This document shows, one piece after another, positions 56,030 through 64,000 of a DNA stretch of 64,000 bases (its first letter is position 1; each line of letters begins with the position of its first letter). The DNA lies in assembly GCA_018398585.1 (NCBI GenBank), contig JAGTTD010000012.1, positions 22,205,036 through 22,269,035 on the forward strand. Direction: 5' to 3'. Source of the DNA: Simmondsia chinensis (lineage: Eukaryota; Streptophyta; Magnoliopsida; Caryophyllales; Simmondsiaceae). The position numbers and the translations under genes were made by a program. A model generated the notes under the pieces. The model did not search any database, was not told where the DNA came from, and worked only from the letters and a program-made list of their open reading frames with translations.

Positions 56030-57351
56030 TCATTCAATGACCAACCATTCAAAAAGATGATTAGCCACCCAAGCCTTCTGATAATAACCGAGAAATATTT
56101 TCTTCCTGTAAATAGAAAAATGCTTAGACTTGACACAATAGGGCTTATTTTTGGCAATGGTTTCAACAATGTAGACATGAAGTAGACTAAGGAAAGGGTC
56201 TTTATCGATGCCCATTTGTCCTTCACGTAGGAAAATCAATTCTCTAACCTTTATGGCATCTTGAACTACGTTTCTAAAGATCACGCAGTTCTTCATCAAG
56301 TGAGTTAACGAATCACGCTACTTATAGTATACCTTACCCTTATTCGAGTTGGGATCCGGTTTTCTATGTTTACCTCTAATCTTAAGGTTATTATTTGCCT
56401 CAAGCCAATGAAATATTACATCGGCTCTAGAGAGGTCAAATGAATACTTCCTGAAGTCTTGGGACTGATAAGACATCTTGGCTTTAATATCCTTCTTAAT
56501 CAAAGGCACGGGAGGTCCTTTGACATGCTCACACAGATCGATTTCGTAGGGAGGATCTTTCTCCTCTTCAATTAAGTCGTGCACGTGCGTCCTGTACACG
56601 CTATTTTTCCTATGGCTTTCTTCTTTTAAGATTGTCTCGTATCTAGCAACACATTCTGCCAGCTGAAGTAGCTAAATTAGAGCCTTCAAATTTCTTCTTG
56701 AATTCAATGTCCAAGTCATTTAAAGCTAGCTTTGTGTATTCAAGCTTAGGAAGAGCTATAGTGCATTTCAACCAGGCTCACTTGAACCGGTTAATATATT
56801 CTTTCACTGATTCTCCTGAGTTTTGTCTCATTCGAACCAAGTCTGACATGAAAGTTCTTAAGTCCATTCTAGGGAATTAGGCCTAGAATTGTCTGGCCAT
56901 GTTAGCCGAACAGTAAATAAAATAAGGTGGGAGACGGATATACCATTGGAAAGTGGTCCTAGTTAACAAACTAGGGAATAGCCTTAATTTGAGATATTAG
57001 TTATCTGCTGCTTCCCTACACTGACAATTGAATCTCAATAAGTGCTCGAGAGCATAAACAGTCCCTTCTCTTGAGAAGAGGATAAACTTAGGAATTTTGT
57101 ATCCTCACCGAAAACGGTAATCCTAGTTAATGAACTCAGAGTAAGGTTTACTATACAAGGGCCTATTGACCCTTGTGAGACTTGGCCCATACATTTGCTC
57201 AATGAGGGCGGCCAATTGATCCTGGAGGTGACGGTTAGGCAGTTGATTGTGCACCTGCCATGCCCTAAAGTGGGTAGGGATATCGAGGGGGATCCGCGGG
57301 ATAGCCCTGAGCACCCATCACAATCGAGTGTGGGAACAGTTGTTGCAGCCG

Positions 57352-57382
<31 letters not shown>

Positions 57383-57412
57383 CCCCCCCCCAAAAAAAAA
57401 AAAAAAAAAAAA
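57352..57412. repeat. Poly-C then poly-A homopolymer tract
   Basis: Thirty C, one G, nine C, then 21 A. Out of character with the surrounding gag sequence and shifts its frame. Confidence 0.95.
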
Positions 57413-57948
57413 CCTTGGATAAACCCCGTTATCATATTGGCCATGTGCTTAGTTGGCCATGAAGTATGTCCCGGCAGGCCTGGGTTAACATGGTGCACCT
57501 AAAGGCACACCTGTACCAACAGGTTGTTGGTTCATCCTTATCTGATCAACCCCTCAGTCATGATCTTGAGACATAGATTGTTAATGTACCCCCAATATGG
57601 TACACGAGAAGAGGCCTAGGATGAGAAGTCTAGTTGCCTATAATAGGAACCTAACTTTGCACTCCTAGCTCAAGGCCTTGAGTGGACCTCTAGGTAACCT
57701 CCGCTGCTTGAGGAGGGTGTGAACGGTTATACCTCCCTACCTCGGAGGCAAGTACCAACGGTGCTATGGGATTGAGGTCCCTCATCGTTTGAGAAAAACT
57801 ATGATTGGAAGGGCCTGCAACTCCGTGAGGCACGCTTTCGCTCCTATGGCCAGATTCCAAGCATATGACATATGGTTAGCCATAGATGGGTTTTTCGTAC
57901 TCTTAGGGACCATATAGTCAACCTGAGTGACTGGTAACCGCGAGCTTT

Positions 57949-57981
57949 GGGGGGGGGGGGGGGGGGGGGGGGGGCGGGGGG
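57949..57981. repeat. Poly-G tract
   Basis: Twenty-six G, one C, six G. On the minus strand it encodes the Pro run in the gag fragment. Confidence 0.95.
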
Positions 57982-58624
57982 TGCAGGCCTCAATCGCCTG
58001 ATATCCTCCCTAACTACTTGGACCAAGACATTCTGAGTCTCAGCTTGTCTAACCAAAATAGGCTCGACTTCAACCACTATCTACCTAGACACATCCCCAG
58101 CAATAAAGGTAGCAGTACAGGGCAAGGTCGAGTTCATTTCTACCAGGACTCTATCAATTTCTTTACATAGCCTTTCATTCATAAAAGTTCCAACGTCATT
58201 TATCACGGACCTCATAGCGGCAGAGTTTTCATGCTAGGCCGCTAGATTGCGCTGTGTTTCAGCACGTTGTCTCTTGAAGGCTTCTCTTATTGTTTATTGG
58301 ACTCTCTGGTCCACAATCTCCAAACAACGCTTGAGAATAGCCATGAAACTCTCGCAAGAATGGCCATCAAGTCTAATACGTTCATCTTCTGGGATGTCAT
58401 CATCACCACCACTTTCGATGCCGTGGCTATGACTCATTTCATCCCTTTGAGATATGGGACTTTATTCTAAAGGACGCTCAAGTGGGGACCCCGATGAGGG
58501 CTAAGCCTTCCCATTCCTCGAGCTCGAGAGCACTACACCTTCTGGTTTGAACCGTCAGAAATGGCTTGCAATTACGTCTTGGTAGTCCACGACGGGCTAA
58601 AGACAAGGAAGTCTCATTTCAAGC

Positions 58625-58650
58625 CTCCCACTGTGGTCCCCAAAAAAGGC
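58625..58650 (-). other. Tat PBS region
   Basis: Reading leftward out of the 5' LTR the minus strand gives GCCTTTTTTGGGGACCACAGTGGG. It resembles the TTTTTGGCGACTCTGCTGGGG-type primer region of plant Tat elements with several changes. The tRNA is not assigned. Confidence 0.5.
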
Positions 58651-58651
58651 A

Positions 58652-60218
58652 CGTTTGCTGTATTTTGTTTCAAGTGATGTGTGTGTGGTCGCCGTAAATG
58701 TGAAAACAAAACAAACGTGCAAAATGGACTTACAGTGACTAGGAAGTGAGCCTAATTAGGAATAGCACGTCTTTGACCTCAACTACTCGCCATTTTAGGA
58801 GAAATGGTTGTGATATGTTGGTATCTCTAACTTCGATTATACCGTGAGTTCTGCTTTCTCTTCAATTAAGAACACTTTGTTAAATATTTTTGCGGATTTT
58901 ACATATTTTTATGATAGGAAATTAAAGGATATGGAGCTAACTCAAGTGGCAGTTATAGTGATGGAGCAGGGCCCACATACACCTTTCCTCAAATACTTAA
59001 AAGCCAGGAACTGGAGTGGAGACAAAGCCAAGAACTCAGCAGTCCACTTACAAGCCTTAGTCAATCAGGTTTATAAGCCTAGCACCCTTGACTTATAATA
59101 ACTCAAATAAGTTTGGGTCTAACAAGATTAAGATGGAGCAAATCATATTCAGGTCATTGGATTAGGACCAACACAATCAAGGGACAAGCCTTGGCCATCA
59201 AAGCCCTAATCAATGGCGCGAACCTAAGTTTACCTAACTTATCATGTAGTAACAGCAGTGTTAAGACCAACGCAATCAAGGGACAAGGCCTTGGCCGTTA
59301 AAGCCCTAATCAATTGCACGAACCTAAGTCTATCTAACTTATCATGCAATAACAGCAGTGTTAAGACCAACGCAATCAAGGGACAAAGCCTTGGCCGTCA
59401 AAGCCCTAATTAATGGCGCGAACCTAAGTTTACCTAACTTATCACGTAGTAACAGCAGTGTTAAGACCAACGCAATCAAGGGACAAAGCCTTGGCCGTCA
59501 AAGCCTCAAATCTCAACTTGTCGATTTGTGGAACATATTAAAACTGGAAAGTCATACCTGAAATCCGAGAACTGTATTACTATGGATGTATGTAAAGCAA
59601 AGATCGACATTATGCTACCTAACTAAGTTACACTACTCCTAAGGAAAAAGCACAAGTGTGCTGTAAAAAATTTGAAGAAGTTTTGTATTAAGTGCATGTG
59701 TACTGCTTTCGATTGACGTAGAGTCATTTATTTATGGAAAAAGAAAATAAACTGCTTCTATCTTCACAGCAACCCTAGCCATGTCTGGCCACAAAGGTCT
59801 TCTTTTAAGCGTGTTTACTCTTCACCAACGCGTCTTGAGTTTTGGAGGGAAATACTTGATGCCCACGTTACGAATTTTAGTAAAAGTTCCCTCTAAATAC
59901 TCCATGTTCCCCTAAATTAAGCTTAAGGCCCAAACAACTAAAATTGTGCGCCAAATGACTTCCTCGATCTTGGAGACTACCATTCTTACAGCTTTCCTGG
60001 TAGCCCCTCAAGATCGAGCTTATTTCTCCCTTTAGCCATCTCGAGGCTTGAGTGGCTGATACCCCTTGTCAAGGGTAATAATGTTTCCAAGAAATTGGGC
60101 TCGAGATGCCGTTATTGTAGGCCTAGCTCCTCTCGAGTATAACCTTACGTGATAACCACGTGGCACTTTACTCAAAAAACGGGGTCGTCCTAACCTTGTT
60201 AAAATTAGGGCGTAAATA
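58652..60218 (-). repeat. Tat 5' LTR
   Basis: CGTTTGCTGTATTTTG...GGGCGTAAATA; TG and CA ends mutated to CG and TA. It carries four copies of a 95-100 bp subrepeat (starting about 59165, 59260, 59360 and 59460) against two in the 3' LTR, which explains most of the length difference. Confidence 0.83.
59165..59505. repeat. Tandem LTR subrepeats, about 100 bp x4
   Basis: GTTAAGACCAACGCAATCAA recurs at 59260, 59360 and 59460 (exact 100-bp spacing), with a diverged first unit at about 59165. Each unit includes 'ccttggccgtcaaagcc' and 'acctaagt...acctaacttatca'. The last unit is partial. Confidence 0.9.
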
Positions 60219-61198
60219 GTGGGTACCATCATACTCGTATTATACCGGGAGACAAGTCAAAGACAACATTCAAGACTCGAGAGGGTCTATATGAGTGGTT
60301 GGTCATGCAATTTAGACTATACAATGTGCCTAGTACCTTGATGTGTGTTCATGAATCAAGTATTATGCCCTTACATTTGGAAATTTTTGGTAGTTCACTT
60401 TGATGATGTCCTATTGTATACTGGTGATTAGAAGGAGCATTTGATGCACCTTAGAGAGGCATCAGAGACCCTTAAAGCACAACACCTGTTTGCAGCACTA
60501 CAAAAGTGGGCCTTTCTAACCAACTAAATAACCTTCCTCGGGTTTGTGATATCCAATGAAGGTATAGTAGCTATTGAGAGTTAGGTGGAAGCTATCCGAG
60601 ATTGGCCCATGCTAAGCACTCTAAAAAAATTTCATAGTTTCCATGGTCTAGCTTCATTTTACAAGAGATTTATCTCAGATTTCAGTACCATCATGGCACC
60701 CATCACAAATTGTATGAAAAGTGGGAGTTTCAATTGGATGCCTAAGGCATGTCAAGCTTCGAGGACAGCAAACAAGGGTTATCTACAGCTCCGGTACTTG
60801 CCTTTCAAGACTTCCACAAGATGTTTGAGCCACATACTGACACATCTAAAGTGGGAATTGGTGTTGCCCTTAGCCAAGAAGGTAGGCCAATTGCATTTGT
60901 CAATGAGAAGCTTAATGAGAGCAAACTAAGATACTCAGCCTACGATTTACAATTTTATACGATTTTTCGAGAATTGGTGCATTGGAAGTCTTATCTTGCC
61001 AATAGAGAGCTTATATTATACTCAGATAACATGGCATTGAAGTACATCAATAGTCAAGACAAACTTTCTAAGAGACACACGAAGCGGGCAGGTTATATTC
61101 AACTTTTTAATTTTGTCCTTAAGCATAAATCAATAGCAATGAATAAGGTTGGAGATGCCTTGAGCAGGATGTCAATGATCTTGACTGACAACAAGTAG
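60219..61198 (+). pseudogene. B2 reverse transcriptase (C-terminal half) and RNase H
   Basis: [35 protein letters not shown] (about 60392-60422; FDD-type active site), [43 protein letters not shown] (60630-60705), then RNase [43 protein letters not shown]...DLQFYTIFRELVHWKSYL..LYSDNMALKYINSQ (60785-61065), ending NKVGDALSRMSMI. RNase H is open over 149 codons. Confidence 0.88.
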
Positions 61199-61915
61199 GG
61201 GTGTTCATGGTATGATTAACCATTTCAAAAAGTATTTAGGTTTGGTTAACTGTAACCAAAATACTCAAAAATATCTAACCATTATTGTAACCAAAAAGAC
61301 CAGTTAATCGACTTTCGGTAAATCAGTAATTCTGTTCGGTTATGTTTGATTAAACGGTAACCAAAAAATAATGCAAGGCCTCTTTCATGTTATATGATCT
61401 ATCACCTCAATGATTTGTAAATGTCCAAAAAATGCGTTAAATGTGAGAATATTCAACTAATTACGAGCATATAATCAAACTACAAAATTTAAACTTAACA
61501 TTTCATTTAAACCAACATGTAAACAAACGGGTAACAATAGATTGCATTAGTTAGTATTTGGGATAGAATATGGCGCACTAGAGTACTTTATGATTCAAGA
61601 TGAATTGGGGTGAAAACATAATGTTGATCATGCATTATGAAATAGTCCACTTATATCCTAGAAATCCATACTTAAGTGAATACTATAATATTATGAACAT
61701 GTAAGAACATATACATGATATATATTATTTCAATAAATCGATTAACTGAAATGGAAAAAAATCGATAATCGTTACCATCCTGAAATACCTTAAATTTATT
61801 AGATTCGATTAGACCGAGCCCAAAATGGGTACGGTTAACCACATTTTCGGGTCGATATTTCAAAATTTTGATTCAATATTTTGGTTACAGATTTTTTTAA
61901 CAACCACAACATTAA
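61199..61915. repeat. AT-rich MITE-like insertion in B2 pol
   Basis: Begins GGGGTGTTCATGGTATGATT just after the RNase H end and consists of 'ggttaaccg', 'cggttaac' and 'aaccaaa'-type sequence typical of common plant hAT-like repeats. The right edge, near 'aacaaccacaac', has no matching inverted terminus, so it is probably truncated. It separates RNase H from integrase. Confidence 0.5.
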
Positions 61916-63110
61916 GGTAAACATACTCAGGTTTGAGACCCTGGCGTAGCAACATAACGATGATCCTATCTTTAGTGATGTTTGGCGTGATGTAGTACAG
62001 AGCATAGCCCCAAACTATTCAGTCTATGAGGGATTTCTCTTCAAATGCAATCAGTTGTGCATCCCTACATGTAGCTTAAGACTGAAGATTATCCAAAAAA
62101 AGCATAATGAAGGATAGATGGGCCAGGAAAAGACCTAGCAATTGGTGGCAAGTGCATATTATTGGCCAAGGATGAGAAAAGAGATCAACCAGTTCGTCAA
62201 CAGATGTCGAGTATGTCAAATTTTCAAGGGTGGGCAAACAACACAGGCCTTTATTTACCACTCCCAATCCCTAGCCAACCCTGGACAAACATAAGCATGG
62301 ACTTCATAATCAGCTTACTGAGGAACCAACGGGTAGTTGACTCAATCTTTCTGGTAATGGACCAGTTCTCAATAATGGGACATTATATAGCCTGCAAGGA
62401 GACTGCCGACACTATCTATGTGGCATAATTATACTTTCAGGAGGTTTAGCATTGTATGTGATAGGGATGTCCGATTCTTTAACCACTTCTGGAGGGGTTT
62501 ATGGAAAATGATCAATACTTCACTAAACTTTAGCACTATACATTATCCATAAATGAATGGACAAATGTAATTAACTAATAGAACCTTAGGAAGCATGTTG
62601 AGGTGCTTAGAAGCTGAGAACATGAAGGGCTGGGAACAAAAGCTACATCAAATAGAATTTTCCTGTAAAAGTTCAGTAAATAGAAGTATTAGGTTTCCAC
62701 CATTCCTTGTTGTTTTTAGCTACTTCCCCCATACTCCGATGGACTTAATCTCAGTGCCATACCTCACTCTTCCTCATGGAAAGGGAGAAGACTTTATCCC
62801 TAATCTTCATAACATTCACCAGCCTACAAGAGAATGCTTACAACAAGTAAGTGCAAAGTATAAGTCAGCAGACAAACAACATAGGGCAGCAGAATTTGAA
62901 GTGGAAGATCAAGTTTGGGCCATTCTTACCCAAGAACAATTTCCAGCTTGGGAATAAAACAAATTAACAGCTCAAAAGATGGGTTCACTATGGGTGATTC
63001 CGAACGCATATCGCATACAAATTCCAAATAGAATGAGGACATCAAATGTTTTCAATGTTCAACATTTGACACTATTTTTGGTGAAAATGACAACAAGAGC
63101 AACTTGAATA
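61916..63110 (+). pseudogene. B2 integrase
   Basis: MRKEINQFVNRCRVCQ-FKG (zinc region), LPLPIPSQPWTNISMDFIISLLRNQRVVDSIFLVMDQFSIMGHYIACKET (first Asp; 62250-62405), after stops a DRDVRFFNHFW-like block (about 62465-62490), INTSLNFSTIHY, then MLRCLEAENMKGWEQKLHQIEFSCKSSVNRSIRFPPFLVVF and the C-terminal KYKSADKQHRAAEFEVEDQVWAILTQEQF (62595-62957). Confidence 0.87.
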
Positions 63111-63141
63111 CAAGGGCGAATTCTTTCCAAGTGCGAGAGGA

Positions 63142-63715
63142 TGAAGCAACTATTGACTTGCAAAGCCCGGGGCCAATTCACGAGCCAAACCCAACCATGA
63201 ACGTGAGCCCAAACGCAAAAGCCAGCAAGCCGAAATAGTGAAAGGCCAACTTAGGTTGCGTTTGTTGTCTCAGGCCCAAGTCCCAGTTCTAAAACTGTAG
63301 AAAGCTAATGTGGTCCTTATATGTTTGGCTTGGCCTAAAAGAAGGCCAATGGGGTCCTTGTGAGTTCGGCTCAGCCCAATGGATCATTGGCGAATTAGAG
63401 GTTCAAAATTCAAGTACGGTTCTTAGAGCAGCAAAACAAATAATTTTAGGTTTAGTTTAAATTTTTTATTACTGGATTAGAATTAGAACTATATTAGGAA
63501 TATTTACAATAATTTCCTATAAATAGGCTCCTATGGTTTAGCACAGCTTAGAATTATTTCTTAATGGTGTTTTTATATTTCTTTCTCGCCACTCTTGGTG
63601 AAACTTGATTGAATTAATTTTTCTCTTATTTTATTTGCTTTAGCAATAAAATTTATGAAAGGTTGTTCAATCATTCCCTTTCCCCTTCTGATAATTTAGT
63701 GATTCACATTTGTTT
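63142..63715 (+). repeat. B2 3' LTR (probable)
   Basis: Starts TGAAGCAACTATTGAC after a purine-rich GCGAGAGGA. Includes a CCTATAAATAGGC TATA box at about 63518 and a downstream part resembling the end of the LTR at 44878-45265 (gctttaataataaa / attgctttaatacta; gttcaatcattcc / attgaaccttcc). The right edge is approximate. Confidence 0.5.
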
Positions 63716-64000
63716 AGATCTTGGAAAATTCAAAGAAATGTAAAAAATATTTATATTGAAGGAAACTGCTTTCTTGAGTTTGTAACAAAAACAAAATCCA
63801 ATGAAAAAGAAATATGATGGAATTTTTAAGGAAATATTTAGAGGAATTTCATTTTCCTTCCAAAAATGTGATGAAAATGAGAAAACAATATTCGCTCACA
63901 TACTCGAATCTTCTACTATTTTGCAACAAATTAAACTAGCATAATAATTTTGAGATGGACTAACCTTGTATTAGGACTCTTTTTCTGATCTCAACCGCCT
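63716..64000. other. AT-rich, MITE-like, non-coding
   Basis: 'ggaaaattcaaagaaatg' and 'ggaatttcattttccttcc' resemble the AT-rich sequence near 39190-39400. No gene. Confidence 0.4.

Larger units (their letters stand above)
56030..58620 (-). pseudogene. Tat gag
   Basis: The minus strand has an N-terminal part with a Pro-rich segment (57950-58060), DQLAALIEQMYGPSLTRVNRPLYSKPYSEFI (57120-57230), YKIPKFILFSREGTVYALEHLLRF, YLKLRLFPSLLTRTTFQWY (about 56950-57010), RTFMSDLVRMRQNSGESVKEYINRFK (about 56795-56870), THVHDLIEEEKDPPYEIDLCEHVKGPP and KVYYK-RDSLTHLMKNCVIFRNVVQDAI (56250-56330), which takes the knuckle position in this group. Interrupted by homopolymer tracts (57352-57412 and 57949-57981) and stops. 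Confidence 0.85.
45335..60218 (-). mobile_element. Tat-type Ty3/gypsy retrotransposon with antisense ORF
   Basis: About 14.9 kb. LTRs of about 1.4 and 1.57 kb bound a 12-kb interior. On the minus strand: PBS region at 58625-58650, gag, protease, RT, a first RNase H, a second RNase H of the archaeal-like type, and integrase, ending at about 50501. On the plus strand 46996-50280 is an antisense plant mobile domain ORF. The PPT (minus AAAGGGGGGGCATT) abuts the 3' LTR at 46712. Dual RNase H, great length and an extra ORF between pol and the 3' LTR identify the Tat/Ogre group. Confidence 0.9.
60219..63715 (+). mobile_element. B2: Ty3/gypsy retrotransposon, 3' part
   Basis: Starts abruptly in the middle of RT at codons S-G-Y-H-H and runs through RNase H, an inserted non-coding block (61199-61915), integrase and a probable 3' LTR (from 63142). 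Related to B1 in domain order and wording, but not identical. gag, protease and the first half of RT are absent from the window. Confidence 0.82.

Noticed and set aside
1..64000. CRISPR arrays, operons, ribosome-binding sites, prophage
   Set aside because: The sequence is clearly eukaryotic plant DNA; the tandem repeats present are LTR subrepeats and microsatellites.

Overview
The window is a transposon graveyard from a flowering-plant nuclear genome. The DNA is AT-rich and carries plant Ty3/gypsy and Ty1/copia LTR elements with initiator-Met tRNA primer sites, a Tat-type gypsy element with a plant mobile domain antisense ORF, an L1-type LINE, and CACTA-, hAT- and MITE-like debris. The species cannot be read from the sequence. 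I found no convincing intact host gene; every sizeable ORF is a fragment of a mobile element or an out-of-frame shadow.

Layout. 1-2.5 kb: MITE-like and foldback repeats. 2.56-6.85 kb: non-autonomous LTR element E1 (- strand), inserted in an older 'GGGATGGCAATGGG' repeat that also holds hAT-like and CACTA-like pieces (to 7.9 kb). 8.2-8.44 kb: a 5S-rRNA-derived retroposon bounded by a perfect 17-bp duplication. 10.1-23.7 kb: an L1-like LINE (- strand) broken by a hAT-like MITE (22.7-23.4 kb) and by gypsy element E3 (13.4-22.1 kb, - strand). E3 is itself broken by non-autonomous element E2 (17.4-20.65 kb, + strand). 24.75-28 kb: a Tat gag remnant containing a solo LTR with a perfect 5-bp duplication. 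28-34 kb: MITE-like repeats only. 34.3-39 kb: a copia element (- strand) with 112-bp LTRs. 39.9-45.3 kb: an LTR fragment, then gypsy B1 (+). About 45.3-60.2 kb: a 15-kb Tat element (- strand) with an antisense gene (+ strand). 60.2-63.7 kb: 3' half of a related gypsy, B2 (+).

How the parts relate. E1 and E2 are two members, in opposite orientation, of one non-autonomous LTR family. They share a leader, LTR architecture, PBS, PPT and an unrecognised ORF with conserved blocks. E3 has a similar LTR 5'-transcribed region and the same primer site and is the natural candidate for supplying their proteins (inference). The Tat element carries gag-pol on one strand and, tail to tail with it, a plant mobile domain ORF on the other strand. 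That ORF has several candidate short GT-AG introns, as if it were an independent gene. Insertion order in the 10-24 kb nest is LINE, then E3, then E2.
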